Part shown: in pieces, positions 50,272 to 60,314 of the stretch
Position numbering within the stretch: the first letter of the stretch is position 1
Layout of the letters: each line of letters begins with the position of its first letter
Source: Oceanicoccus sp. KOV_DT_Chl
GTDB lineage: Bacteria > Pseudomonadota > Gammaproteobacteria > Pseudomonadales > Dasaniaceae
Direction: 5' to 3'
Assembly: GCF_900120175.1 (NCBI RefSeq)
Contig: NZ_FQLF01000004.1
Span: forward strand, 248,001-312,000
DNA length: 64,000 nt
Translations under genes and position numbers: made by a program
The notes under the pieces: generated by a model
What the model saw: only the letters and a program-made list of their open reading frames with translations
Database searches by the model: none
What the model was told of the DNA's origin: nothing

Positions 50272-51477
50272 TTAAAGTGCGTCTAAACCCCGCTGCATAT
50301 CGATTTTAAGATCTTCAATATCTTCCAAGCCCACTGCAAGGCGAATTAAGTTATCGCTTATGCTGGCTGCAGCGCGCTGTTCATCGGTTAAACGGCCATG
50401 CGTGGTCGTAGCAGGATGAACGATGGTGGTTTTAACATCGCCCAAGTTGGCGGTTAATGAACAAATGCGAGTGGCATCGATAAAGCGCCAGGCTTCGTCG
50501 CGACCGCCTTTAACCCGGAATGAGAGTACCCCGCCGTAACCGCGCTGTTGCTTGGTTGCCAAGGGCTTGCCCGGGTGAGAATCCAAACCTGAATAAAAGA
50601 CTTTCTCCACTGCATCCTGTTGTTCCAGCCATTGCGCGAGAGCTAGAGCATTAGCACTGTGTGCATCCATTCTCAAGCGCAGTGTTTCCAGACCTTTTAA
50701 AAATACCCAGGCATTAAAGGGACTCATAGTCGGACCACAGGTACGTAGAAAACCGACAATTTCTTCAATTTGCTCATGCCTGCCGACTACACAGCCCCCT
50801 ACGCAACGACCTTGACCATCAAGGTATTTAGTCGCAGAGTGAATAACCAGATCGGCACCAAAGTCGATTGGTTTTTGTAATGCGGGTGTACAGAAACAAT
50901 TATCAACCACAAACAGACACTGATGTTTTTTAGCCAACACTGATAGCGCACTTAAGTCGGCTACTTCACAAATAGGGTTCGAAGGCGTTTCGCAAAATAA
51001 TAATTTGGTATTAGGTTTAATTGCTGACGCCCAATCATCGAGGTCCACTAAATCAACAAAACTGACTTCAAGGCCAAACTTGCATAAATATTTTAAAAAT
51101 AGATTGGTGGTGGTGCCAAACACGTTGCGAGAGCAGACAACATGATCACCGGCTGCTAATAAGGCCATGCAAGTACTCAGTATGGCTGCCATGCCTGATG
51201 CAGTAGCCACTCCCGCCTCGGCGCCTTCCAGCGCGGCAATACGTTGCTCAAAATTGCGTACGGTGGGATTAGTGTAGCGAGAATAAACATTGCCCTTTTC
51301 ATCCCCCTTAAAACGAGCGGCGGCCTGTGCAGCACTATCAAATACATAACTGGAAGTAGGAAAAATGGGCTCGGCATGCTCACCTTCGGCCGTACGTATT
51401 TGACCGGCACGAATCGCCAGCGTATCGATCCGGGCATGCTCCAGGGCGGCTCGGCGCTGCTCTTCTTTAAGTGACAT
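50272..51477 (-). CDS. metZ: O-succinylhomoserine sulfhydrylase
   Basis: The product is 401 residues of the Cys/Met-metabolism PLP family. The PLP Lys lies in SATKYLDGQGRCVGG. YSRYTNPTVRNFEQRIAALEG and GVATASGMAAI are conserved, as is the C-terminal LIRLAVGLEDIEDL. The position after purF, 24 bases away, fixes it as metZ, converting O-succinylhomoserine and sulfide to homocysteine. Confidence 0.92.
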   Translation of the reverse strand: MSLKEEQRRAALEHARIDTLAIRAGQIRTAEGEHAEPIFPTSSYVFDSAAQAAARFKGDEKGNVYSRYTNPTVRNFEQRIAALEGAEAGVATASGMAAILSTCMALLAAGDHVVCSRNVFGTTTNLFLKYLCKFGLEVSFVDLVDLDDWASAIKPNTKLLFCETPSNPICEVADLSALSVLAKKHQCLFVVDNCFCTPALQKPIDFGADLVIHSATKYLDGQGRCVGGCVVGRHEQIEEIVGFLRTCGPTMSPFNAWVFLKGLETLRLRMDAHSANALALAQWLEQQDAVEKVFYSGLDSHPGKPLATKQQRGYGGVLSFRVKGGRDEAWRFIDATRICSLTANLGDVKTTIVHPATTTHGRLTDEQRAAASISDNLIRLAVGLEDIEDLKIDMQRGLDAL

Positions 51478-51501
51478 GTTGGTTTACCTGTTTGTTCTCG
51501 A

Positions 51502-53054
51502 TTATTCGGTCGATGGTTCAAAATGCCCAATAATGCTATAGGGCATCGTCATTGTGCAAGCCATCACTGCCCCCTCATCTGCGGACTCTTGTTTGGACTT
51601 TGTTTCATCATTACGTTCAGCGTCAATACGTGCTAAATATGCGGCATCGATATCACCGGTTACATACTCACCGGTAAAGACCGAACAATCAAAATTTTTG
51701 ATAGAACGATTACCTTCAGCAGAACTATCAATCAGATCATCAAGATCTTGATACACCAACCAGTCAGCACCAATCAGCTCACCTACTTCCTCTTCAGTGC
51801 GACCATGTGCGATGAGCTCTTCAGCAGATGGCATATCGATACCATAAACATTGGGGTACCTTACTGGTGGAGCAGCAGAGGCAAAATACACCTTGGCTGC
51901 ACCGGCATCACGAGCCATTTCAATAATTTGTTTGCATGTCGTACCGCGTACAATGGAATCATCGACCAGCATGACGTTTTTATCTTTAAATTCTAAACCG
52001 ATGGTATTGAGCTTTTGTTTCACCGATTTTTTTCGTTGACTTTGACCCGGCATGATAAACGTACGGCCGATATAGCGATTTTTGACCAAACCTTCGCGGA
52101 ATTTAACGCCAAGCTTGTGCGCCATTGATTGAGCAGCTATGCGGCTGGAGTCTGGAATTGGCACGACTACATCAATATCATGATCAGGCCGCAGCTCTAA
52201 CACTTTAGCGGCTAGTTTTTCACCCTGTCGTAGACGGGATTTATAAACAGAAATACCATCAATAATGGAATCAGGGCGAGCGAAATAGACATGCTCAAAA
52301 ATACACGGGGTAGTAATCGTGTTTTCTGCACATTGGCGAGTGTGTAGATGGCCGTCAGTATCGATATAAACAGCGCCACCTGCCGGGACATCGCCAACGA
52401 GTTTAAAACCCAGGACATCCAACGCAACGCTTTCGGAAGCAACCATATACTCTTTGCCGGTAGCGGTGACACGCTCACCGTATACCACTGGACGAATACC
52501 ATGCGGGTCACGAAAAGCCACAATACCGTAATTGGCAACCATTGCCACTACGGCATAACCACCTTTGCAGCGGTTATGCACAGCAGTGACTGCATTGAAA
52601 TATCTTCAGCAGATGGCGCTAATTTACCGAGCTTTTGTAATTCATGGGCAAAAATATTGAGTAGTACTTCAGAATCTGAATCAGTATTGAGGTGGCGAAG
52701 ATCTGTTTGGAATAACTCGCGACTTAACTCTGCAGAGTTAGTTAAATTACCGTTGTGAGCCAGACTGATACCGTAAGGGGAATTGACATAAAACGGTTGT
52801 GCCAAAGCGGGGCTGGAACTTCCTGCTGTTGGGTAGCGCACATGGCCAATACCAATATTACCGGTCAAACGCTGCATGTGGCGAGTGTGAAACACATCCT
52901 TAACTAACCCATTACCTTTACGCTGGTTTAATCGGCCGTTATCAAAAGTAACAATGCCAGCGGCATCCTGGCCGCGATGTTGCAGCACGGTAAGCGCATC
53001 ATAGAGTTCCTGGTTTACATTAGACTTGGCGACTATACCTACAATGCCACACAT
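51502..53054 (-). CDS. purF: Amidophosphoribosyltransferase, frame broken once
   Basis: The corrected product is about 517 residues (E. coli 505). The N-terminal nucleophile is Cys2 of MCGIVGIV, and the PRPP site is [17 protein letters not shown]. The break is at AAA 52598-52600; one added base gives [20 protein letters not shown]. It catalyses the first committed step of purine synthesis, moving glutamine amide to PRPP. The order cvpA-purF-metZ supports the call. Confidence 0.94.
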
Positions 53055-53139
53055 GGTTTAAACCTCATCAAGCTACAATGCTATTGTAGAGTTAACAACA
53101 CTATCCATAAATTTAGCTATCCCCAATCCGGGAAGATAG

Positions 53140-53640
53140 TTATAACCACTGGCCAAAAAACTCAAGTAAAAAACTGAAGCTGTCTTTACACCAATGCTCA
53201 ATCAATAAAAAATGCGGGATTAATAACGATTGCTGCCACCAGCCATCATTATTAACCGGGACAGCCATTGGCGATAATATCAACAATGCCATCACAATAA
53301 TGACGCCACGGACAAATCCAAATGCCATACCAAAAAGTCTATCGGTACCACTAAGCCCGGTCATCTTTACCAACTCGCCAACTAAATATTTGACCATGGC
53401 ACCAACCACGAGGGTGGCTGCAAAAAGAACGGCGAATGATAACAGATAGCGAAGAGAAGGAGAGGTAATAAGATCTTCTAACAATACGGCCAATCGCTCA
53501 TGAAAAGCGACAGAGATAAAAAAAGCCAGCGCCCAGATTGCTAGCGAGATTGCTTCTTTAACAAAGCCTCGCTTAATACTCAATAAACTGGAGATCGTTA
53601 TAATGGAAACGATGGTCCAATCTGCCCAATTCATTAGCAA
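53140..53640 (-). CDS. cvpA: CvpA family membrane protein
   Basis: The product is 166 residues (or 164 from the Met two codons in), with four membrane segments (about 8-22, 28-46, 65-85, 108-125). The opening NWADWTIVSIITISSLLSIKRGFVKEA is the family signature. It is required for colicin V production in E. coli and linked to purF. Its biochemical role is unclear. Confidence 0.9.
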   Translation of the reverse strand: MLMNWADWTIVSIITISSLLSIKRGFVKEAISLAIWALAFFISVAFHERLAVLLEDLITSPSLRYLLSFAVLFAATLVVGAMVKYLVGELVKMTGLSGTDRLFGMAFGFVRGVIIVMALLILSPMAVPVNNDGWWQQSLLIPHFLLIEHWCKDSFSFLLEFFGQWL

Positions 53641-53751
53641 CCTGTTTTCAACGACGATAAGAGCGACAAATTAACAGCGCGAATTCTAACAGAGGGCGTG
53701 TCACTGCCCTAGTAATTTTATTATCTGCAACGATCAAATCTAACACCCTGG

Positions 53752-54285
53752 TTATTGTTCGTAACGTACAACCATGGCCTTAACACCATAGGCTTTATTG
53801 ATGGTTGGCATAATGTCATCGAAGGCATCACTAGTCAGTCTCGGACCGATATAAACCCGAGTAGAGGGGCCATCACTGGTAGTGACAGTACGTGTATAGG
53901 CTTTATAGCCCTTCTCAACCAAAGCCTTGGTCAATTCTCTGGCATTCGCCGTCTCGGAAAAACTGGCAATTTGCAGCACCCATGCTTCCGGCAAGTTACG
54001 CGAATCCAGCCTTGGTGTCAGTTTAATTGGGGGTTCTTCAGCCTTAGGAAGGCTAGGCGTTGGCGCTGCGACGGGTTGCTCTTGTGGCGTGACCACTGGC
54101 TCAATAGATGGAGGCCTTGCTGGCGCTGTGACAGTGTATTTTTCAAAAGCCGGTGTAGGCGGTATTTGACTGGTTCGATCCATTGCAATGCGGTCAGCAT
54201 CAGAAAAAATAAGTGGCCACATGATCAATGCGAGGCACACCAACACCACTGCGCCCACTAAACGCTGTTTAAATCCGTCATTCAT
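53752..54285 (-). CDS. dedD: SPOR domain protein (DedD-like)
   Basis: The product is 177 residues with a short cytoplasmic tail, a membrane helix (about 9-27), a Pro-rich linker (about 40-95) and a C-terminal SPOR domain (WVLQIASFSETANARELTKAL ... RVYIGPRL). SPOR domains bind denuded glycan at the septum, pointing to a role in cell division. The folC-dedD-cvpA order supports the name. Confidence 0.9.
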   Translation of the reverse strand: MNDGFKQRLVGAVVLVCLALIMWPLIFSDADRIAMDRTSQIPPTPAFEKYTVTAPARPPSIEPVVTPQEQPVAAPTPSLPKAEEPPIKLTPRLDSRNLPEAWVLQIASFSETANARELTKALVEKGYKAYTRTVTTSDGPSTRVYIGPRLTSDAFDDIMPTINKAYGVKAMVVRYEQ

Positions 54286-54306
54286 GCATGCTACCTAATA
54301 GTTCAT

Positions 54307-55578
54307 TCATAATATTGTTGAGGGCTGCTGATTAAAAGCCAGAACATCAGCCACGGTGAAAAAAGAGCCAAAAACCACCAGACGATCTTGCCCTGTCATT
54401 AATGATAATACCTGCTGTAATGCTTGTTGAATATTATGGCAAACACTAACCTGCGAGGAGGAATGTTTAACAACTTCGTTGGCTAACAGGCTAGCAGACA
54501 TAGCTCTGGACGTGTGCGGTAAATCCGCTAAATACCAGCTATCTATCTGTGGCTCAATGGCACAGATAATGCCGGGAATATCCTTATCAGCCATGACTGC
54601 AAAAAGAGCGAATGTTCGACCTTGGCAAACGTTAACCAGCAACTGATGAGCAAGATGGGTCGCAGCAGCTGGATTATGGGCAACATCCATGATGACGTGC
54701 TTGCCAGCGATACGAAGCTGCTGAAAACGACCTGTCAGGGCGGTAGCGGCCAGCACTTGGTAATCCACCGATGCAATAGGTAGATCAAGTAAATGCAATG
54801 CCTGAATAGCAGCCGAAACGCTTTCGGTTGGCAGTTGCACTGCCGGTAATGCAGTTAATTGTATGGGTTGAGATGACAGGTTTTGTCCGGACCAGCAGCC
54901 TTTATCCGCATTAAAGGTGAAATCATCGCCGGCTTGCAAGAGTATGGCACCGCACTCAGCAGCGGCTTGCTGTAAAGATTGAGGTGGCGAATAACCCGCT
55001 GAAATAGCGTAACGCCCTGCTCTAAATATACCGGCTTTTTCGCGTCCAATAACTTCACGATCATTACCCAGCCACTCTTCATGATCAATATCAATGCTAG
55101 TGACAACAGCAATATCGGCATCAATAATATTGACCGCATCCAATCGCCCACCAAGCCCCACTTCAAGAATGACTACATCCAATTCACTTTGCTGAAAAAT
55201 ATAGAATGCTGCGAGCGTACCAAATTCAAAATACGTTAAACTGATATCAGCTCTAGCCTGATCTATAGCATCAAATGCTGCACTAATTTGTTGATCTGTA
55301 GCGCGTTTGTCATTAACAACAATTCGCTCGTTATATTCTAAAAAATGCGGTGAAGTAAAACAGCCCACACGGTAACCCGCAGAGCGCAGTAATGTGTTTA
55401 AGCTGGCGACACAGGAGCCTTTGCCATTAGTGCCAGCAACCGTAACGACTTTACATTCAGATAAATCAAGCCCCATGGTGCTGGCAACAGTGCCAACACG
55501 CGTTAGACCAAGTTCAATTTCAGAAGGGTGGCAGGACTCAAGCCAGCTCAGCCAGTCCTGCAGTAGATTAAAGCGCAT
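54307..55578 (-). CDS. folC: Bifunctional folylpolyglutamate/dihydrofolate synthase
   Basis: The product is 423 residues. The Mur-ligase-like ATP loop is VTVAGTNGKGSCVASL. Further landmarks are LEVGLGGRLDAVN, VTSIDIDHEEWLG and MDVAHNPAA. It adds glutamate to dihydropteroate and to folates. It is flanked by accD and dedD, as usual in this group. Confidence 0.94.
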   Translation of the reverse strand: MRFNLLQDWLSWLESCHPSEIELGLTRVGTVASTMGLDLSECKVVTVAGTNGKGSCVASLNTLLRSAGYRVGCFTSPHFLEYNERIVVNDKRATDQQISAAFDAIDQARADISLTYFEFGTLAAFYIFQQSELDVVILEVGLGGRLDAVNIIDADIAVVTSIDIDHEEWLGNDREVIGREKAGIFRAGRYAISAGYSPPQSLQQAAAECGAILLQAGDDFTFNADKGCWSGQNLSSQPIQLTALPAVQLPTESVSAAIQALHLLDLPIASVDYQVLAATALTGRFQQLRIAGKHVIMDVAHNPAAATHLAHQLLVNVCQGRTFALFAVMADKDIPGIICAIEPQIDSWYLADLPHTSRAMSASLLANEVVKHSSSQVSVCHNIQQALQQVLSLMTGQDRLVVFGSFFTVADVLAFNQQPSTIL

Positions 55579-55592
55579 GTAAAAAGAAACGC

Positions 55593-56465
55593 CTAAGCAG
55601 CAGCACGCCGTGTAAGCATGGATAATAGATTGGCCAAAGTATCACGCATATCTTTCCGATGAACGATCATATCGATTGCACCATGAGCTAATAAAAACTC
55701 ACTACGCTGGAAGCCCGGCGGTAGTTTTTGGCGAATGGTTTGTTCAATAATATTCGGGCCGGCAAAACCAGCGCGGGCATCAGGTTCGGCAATATTAATA
55801 TCACCAAGCAAAGCCAGGCTTGCCGACACACCACCGTAAATCGGATCGGTCATTACAGAAATATACGGTACTCCATTAAGCTTAAGGCGCTCCAAAACTG
55901 CGCTGGTTTTCGCCATCTGCATTAATGAAATTAAAGCCTCTTGCATACGGGCGCCACCGGAAGCAGAAAAACAGATAAAAGGAATTTTTTGTTCGAGCGC
56001 CAGATTTGCTGCCTGGGTAAATTTTTCACCGACAGCAGAACCCATAGAGCCACCCAGAAAATTAAATTCAAATGCGACCACGACCACAGGTACGCCTTTA
56101 ACTTTACCCTGCACGGCAATAAGCGCATCTTTTTCGCCAGTTGATTTTTGCGCAGCAGATAGCCGATCTTTATATTTTTTCTTGTCTTTGAATTTCAAGC
56201 GATCAACTGGCTCGATGCTTGCCAGTACTTCTTGTTGATCAGCCTCATCGAGAAAACCAGCAAGGCGGCGACGGGCACCAATACGCATATGATGTTCGCA
56301 CTTAGGGCAAACATCGAGATTTTTCTCAAGTTCAGGGCGATACAAAACCGCCTCACATTTAACACATTTTTTCCACAAGCCTTCAGGTACGGTACTGGTG
56401 CGCCGATCTCTATCCTGCTCTCCAGTACGACCAATGGTAGGAAGTATTTTATCTAGCCAGCTCAT
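55593..56465 (-). CDS. accD: Acetyl-CoA carboxylase carboxyltransferase beta subunit
   Basis: The product is 290 residues. The zinc ribbon has Cys34, Cys37, Cys53 and Cys56. The carboxyltransferase core shows [18 protein letters not shown] and [15 protein letters not shown]. With AccA it transfers carboxyl from biotin to acetyl-CoA, making malonyl-CoA for fatty acids. Confidence 0.96.
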   Translation of the reverse strand: MSWLDKILPTIGRTGEQDRDRRTSTVPEGLWKKCVKCEAVLYRPELEKNLDVCPKCEHHMRIGARRRLAGFLDEADQQEVLASIEPVDRLKFKDKKKYKDRLSAAQKSTGEKDALIAVQGKVKGVPVVVVAFEFNFLGGSMGSAVGEKFTQAANLALEQKIPFICFSASGGARMQEALISLMQMAKTSAVLERLKLNGVPYISVMTDPIYGGVSASLALLGDINIAEPDARAGFAGPNIIEQTIRQKLPPGFQRSEFLLAHGAIDMIVHRKDMRDTLANLLSMLTRRAAA

Positions 56466-56504
56466 CGTGTTATCCCGTTAAAATTAAGTGTTAATAAGTA
56501 TAGT

Positions 56505-57314
56505 TTAAACTGCATCCATTGCCTGACGCATGTCGGCAATCAACGCTGAAGCGCCAGCGATGGCGTTGCTATCATTTTGTTGTGATAATTCCACAGCCTT
56601 TTGAACCAGTGCACTGCCTACTACTACGCCTTCAGCCAAACGGCTAATAGTAGAGGCTGACTCAGCATCTTTAATACCAAAACCTACCATCACAGGTAAG
56701 TTGGTAATGGCTTTAATTTCGGTCAATTTATTACGAACAGAGTCAGCATCCAAATGACCGGCACCAGTAACACCCTTAAGCGAAACATAGTAAAGATAAC
56801 CCGTGGCTAATTCGGCAATGTGCTTAATGCGCGCGGCAGTTGTCGTTGGCGCCAATAAAAATATGCTATCAATATTGGAGGCTTTAAGCGCAGTATTTAA
56901 AGCGCCTGCCTCTTCCGGTGGCATATCAACCGTTAATAAACCATCTACGCCTGCTTTAGCTGCGGCCTGAGCAAATTGTTCAAACCCCATCACTACTACC
57001 GGGTTTGCATAACCCATTAATACCACCGGCGTATGCTGGTTTGTTTCACGAAACCGAGCAACAATGGCCAGCGCATCGCGTAGACTGATGTTATATTCCA
57101 GCGCCCGTTCATGGGCTAACTGAATGACCGGGCCTTCGGCCATCGGGTCAGAAAATGGAATGCCAAGCTCAAGAATATCAGCGCCATCGGCAACTAATTG
57201 ATGCATCAACGGCAAGGTAAAATCCGGGTTGGGATCACCGGCAACAATATACGGGATTAATGCCTTGCGGCCCTGCGTTTGTAACGCTTGCATACAAGCA
57301 GCAATACGACTCAA
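56505..57314 (-). CDS. trpA: Tryptophan synthase alpha chain
   Basis: The product is 269 residues. The TIM-barrel active site has Glu49 in ELGIPFSDP. The position equivalent to the catalytic Asp60 of Salmonella TrpA is Glu60 here (SDPMAEGP, codon GAA). The glycine loops LKGVTGAG and VGFGIKDAES bind the phosphate. It cleaves indole-3-glycerol phosphate and passes indole to TrpB. It is 39 bases from trpB. Confidence 0.95.
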   Translation of the reverse strand: MSRIAACMQALQTQGRKALIPYIVAGDPNPDFTLPLMHQLVADGADILELGIPFSDPMAEGPVIQLAHERALEYNISLRDALAIVARFRETNQHTPVVLMGYANPVVVMGFEQFAQAAAKAGVDGLLTVDMPPEEAGALNTALKASNIDSIFLLAPTTTAARIKHIAELATGYLYYVSLKGVTGAGHLDADSVRNKLTEIKAITNLPVMVGFGIKDAESASTISRLAEGVVVGSALVQKAVELSQQNDSNAIAGASALIADMRQAMDAV

Positions 57315-57353
57315 GAATTATCTCCTATCTTGATAGTTGCCAAAGCAACGAGA

Positions 57354-58580
57354 TTAAATAGTAATACCATCGATGCCTGCCACGGTATGAATGTCTTTGT
57401 CGCCACGGCCAGATAAATTAATAATAATAATTTGGTCTTTATCCATAGTGGGTGCCAGCTTGTTAGCATAAGCCACTGCATGACTGGATTCTAACGCTGG
57501 CATAATACCTTCAATTTTAGTTAGGCCGCGAAAACCGGCTAAAGCTTCGTCATCATTAATTGCAACGTAATTTACACGTTTAATATCTTTTAACCATGAG
57601 TGCTCTGGGCCAACACCTGGATAGTCCAGCCCTGCAGAAACTGAGTGAGTATGAATGATCTGTCCGTTTTCATCGTGCATCAGATAAGTACGATTGCCAT
57701 GTAATACGCCAGGCTCACCAGCGGATAAAGGCGCAGCATGTCGGCCAGTATCCACACCATCGCCACCCGCCTCTACACCGTACATGGCGACATTTTCATC
57801 TGTGAGAAAGGGATGAAATAGACCGATAGCGTTAGAACCCCCACCAACACAAGCAATAAGTGCATCAGGTAATTGGCCAGTTAATTCCAAACACTGTGCT
57901 CTAGCTTCACGGCCAATGACAGACTGAAAATCGCGCACTAATAATGGGTAGGGATGAGGTCCTGCAGCAGTACCAATAATATAAAAAGTATCATCAACGT
58001 TAGTGACCCAATCGCGCATAGCTTCATTCATAGCGTCTTTTAATGTTTTGGAACCGGATGTCACTGGTATCACTTCGGCACCAAGCAGTTTCATACGGTA
58101 AACATTGAGGGACTGTCGCTGTACATCTTCAGCCCCCATGAATACCTGGCACTCCATACCTAATCTGGCAGCAATTGTCGCAGTCGCTACGCCATGCTGC
58201 CCCGCTCCGGTTTCAGCGATGATACGGGATTTACCCGAGTATTTTGCTAACAGCGCTTGACCAATAGTGTTATTGATTTTATGCGCACCGGTATGATTCA
58301 AGTCTTCGCGCTTTAAATAAATTTTTGCACCACCGAGCTGCTCAGTCCAGCGTCTAGCAAAATATAAAGGTGATGGACGGCCAACATAGTGAGCCAAATC
58401 CTGATCGAATTCTGCTTGAAAGGCCGGGTCTTTGGATAATTTTTTATAACTGGTTTCAAGCTCGTCCAGAGCCTGCATCAACGTTTCTGAAACAAAACGG
58501 CCGCCATACTCACCAAAGTGGCCTTGAGCGTCAGGAACTGCAGCATAATCTACTGCCGATTTTGTTTTACTGCTTGTCAT
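57354..58580 (-). CDS. trpB: Tryptophan synthase beta chain
   Basis: The product is 408 residues. The PLP Lys lies in [10 protein letters not shown], with the GGGSNA phosphate loop and [10 protein letters not shown]. It condenses indole with serine to make tryptophan. The trpF-trpB-trpA-accD order is common in marine gammaproteobacteria. Confidence 0.96.
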   Translation of the reverse strand: MTSSKTKSAVDYAAVPDAQGHFGEYGGRFVSETLMQALDELETSYKKLSKDPAFQAEFDQDLAHYVGRPSPLYFARRWTEQLGGAKIYLKREDLNHTGAHKINNTIGQALLAKYSGKSRIIAETGAGQHGVATATIAARLGMECQVFMGAEDVQRQSLNVYRMKLLGAEVIPVTSGSKTLKDAMNEAMRDWVTNVDDTFYIIGTAAGPHPYPLLVRDFQSVIGREARAQCLELTGQLPDALIACVGGGSNAIGLFHPFLTDENVAMYGVEAGGDGVDTGRHAAPLSAGEPGVLHGNRTYLMHDENGQIIHTHSVSAGLDYPGVGPEHSWLKDIKRVNYVAINDDEALAGFRGLTKIEGIMPALESSHAVAYANKLAPTMDKDQIIIINLSGRGDKDIHTVAGIDGITI

Positions 58581-58598
58581 TTTGTATTGCCACCATTA

Positions 58599-59240
58599 TT
58601 AACCGGCGAGTGCCAAGCGATCAGCACATTGTACGCCTTGAATAAATTGCATAATTTTTTCTGAACTTTTAATTCCCGGAGACTCTTCAACGCCACCACT
58701 CACGTCAACCGCGAATGGCTTAACACTGCTCACCGCCTGCTCAATATTGTCTGGTTGTAAACCGCCCGCCAATACAATTTGTGGCCGAATTTGTGGTGGT
58801 ATCCGCTGCCAGTCAAATCGTTCACCGGTACCGCCAGGAACGCCAGGCTGGTAAGCATCTAATAAAATTGCCTGGGCGGACGAAAAGCTGGCAATTTCAT
58901 CCAGCAACACTATATCTGGGCGCATCCTTAGCGCTTTCATATAAGGCCGACCTAGCTGCATGCAATCAGCAGCGTTTTCGTCACCGTGATATTGATACAA
59001 ACTAATAGGTAAGTATTTATCGATTTGTTGCAACAATGGCAGATCAGCATTAACGGTTAGAGCCACAATGGAAACAAAGGCAGGTAAAACCGAACATATT
59101 TTTGCTGCCTGATCGATACTCACGGCACGGCTACTAGGGGCATAAAATACCAGACCAATAGCATCTGCCCCTGCTTCAACAGCAGCGACGGCATCTTCTG
59201 GACGCGTAATACCACATATTTTTATACGAGTTCGATTCAC
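58599..59240 (-). CDS. trpF: Phosphoribosylanthranilate isomerase
   Basis: The product is about 213 residues. I take the GTG at 59240 (VNRTRIKICGITRPEDA), which matches the family N-terminus. A GTG 18 codons upstream would add unrelated residues. Neither has a strong Shine-Dalgarno. The catalytic Cys is in KICGIT and the Asp in AVDVSGGVEESPG. It isomerises PRA to CdRP in tryptophan synthesis. Confidence 0.9.
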   Translation of the reverse strand: MNRTRIKICGITRPEDAVAAVEAGADAIGLVFYAPSSRAVSIDQAAKICSVLPAFVSIVALTVNADLPLLQQIDKYLPISLYQYHGDENAADCMQLGRPYMKALRMRPDIVLLDEIASFSSAQAILLDAYQPGVPGGTGERFDWQRIPPQIRPQIVLAGGLQPDNIEQAVSSVKPFAVDVSGGVEESPGIKSSEKIMQFIQGVQCADRLALAG

Positions 59241-59375
59241 GGTGGGATCAAGGTTTCTGAATACTATTTTATTGACTGACCAACCGGCTACCACGCATTA
59301 AATTAGCCTGCCGGAATAAAGCACCATGGTAACAAACTGCAGGCTATGCTGTCTGCAATAAGAAAGGAGAATCTT

Positions 59376-60194
59376 TTATTCAGTGATAAAATAAGGCCCG
59401 GGAGCATACACTGGTAAACCATAATGCTCAGGATAGCTAACCCCGACTAAATATAAACCCTGTGGCGGTGCCGTAGCGGCGGCAACGGTTCTATCTTTGG
59501 CTGCTAACACAGCTTTAGCCCATGAAGATGGCTGATTACCTTTACCAATTTCTAACAGTACTCCAGTTATATTACGCACCATATGCAGTAAGAAAGCGTT
59601 CGCCTGAATATCAATAATAACCATCTCTCCACGTCGACTCACTTCAATAAAGTGAATGTTGCGCATGGCCGTGTTGGATTGACATGCCACAGCCCTATAG
59701 GAGGTAAAATCCAATTCCCCAATAAGATGCTGGGCGGCTTCATGCATTAAATTATGGTCGAGCTGCCGACTCTCCCAGGTAACGCCGGATTGTAATAACG
59801 CGGGACGTGCGGTTGTATTCAAAATAATGTAGCGATAACGGCGCGCCGTCGCTGAAAAGCGGGCATTAAAATCAGCAGGGACCTGCTTGGCCCATTGCAC
59901 AGCAATATTGCGAGGCATCAAGGTGTTAGTGCCAGTGACCCAGGCTTTTTCTCCTCGCGCAACCGGACTTTCAAAATTCACTACCTGATAGCTAGCGTGA
60001 ACACCGGCATCGGTACGACCGGCACACTGCACTTTAACGGGGTTATTAGCAACTTGGCTGAGCGCTTTTTCAAGCTCTTCCTGCACCGTAGCCACTTGTG
60101 GCTTACGTTGCGCCTGCCACCCGTGATAGGCGCTACCATCGTAGCTTATGGCCATTGCTACTGTATCACCAGGGTTAAATTGATCGGTAAACAA
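59376..60194 (-). CDS. truA: tRNA pseudouridine(38-40) synthase
   Basis: The product is 272 residues. The catalytic Asp is in QCAGRTDAGVHASYQVV; the AFLLHMVRNITGVLLEIG motif is also conserved. It pseudouridylates the anticodon arm. It sits between trpF and fimV, as in Pseudomonas. Confidence 0.95.
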   Translation of the reverse strand: MFTDQFNPGDTVAMAISYDGSAYHGWQAQRKPQVATVQEELEKALSQVANNPVKVQCAGRTDAGVHASYQVVNFESPVARGEKAWVTGTNTLMPRNIAVQWAKQVPADFNARFSATARRYRYIILNTTARPALLQSGVTWESRQLDHNLMHEAAQHLIGELDFTSYRAVACQSNTAMRNIHFIEVSRRGEMVIIDIQANAFLLHMVRNITGVLLEIGKGNQPSSWAKAVLAAKDRTVAAATAPPQGLYLVGVSYPEHYGLPVYAPGPYFITE

Positions 60195-60249
60195 ACTGAA
60201 AGCTCTTGTTGGATGTTAGCGAGATGAGACTAAAATTGGTGCCGATTAA

Positions 60250-60284
60250 AACAAAAAGCGGGAACAGTTTACACTGTTCCCGCT
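60250..60284 (-). terminator. Rho-independent terminator after fimV
   Basis: AGCGGGAACAGT and ACTGTTCCCGCT form a perfect 12-bp stem with a 4-base loop (60257-60284). On the minus strand it is followed by TTTTTGTTTT. It separates fimV from truA, so truA likely has its own promoter. Confidence 0.88.
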
Positions 60285-60314
60285 ATGCTATAGCGATGAT
60301 TAAGCACTTATTAA

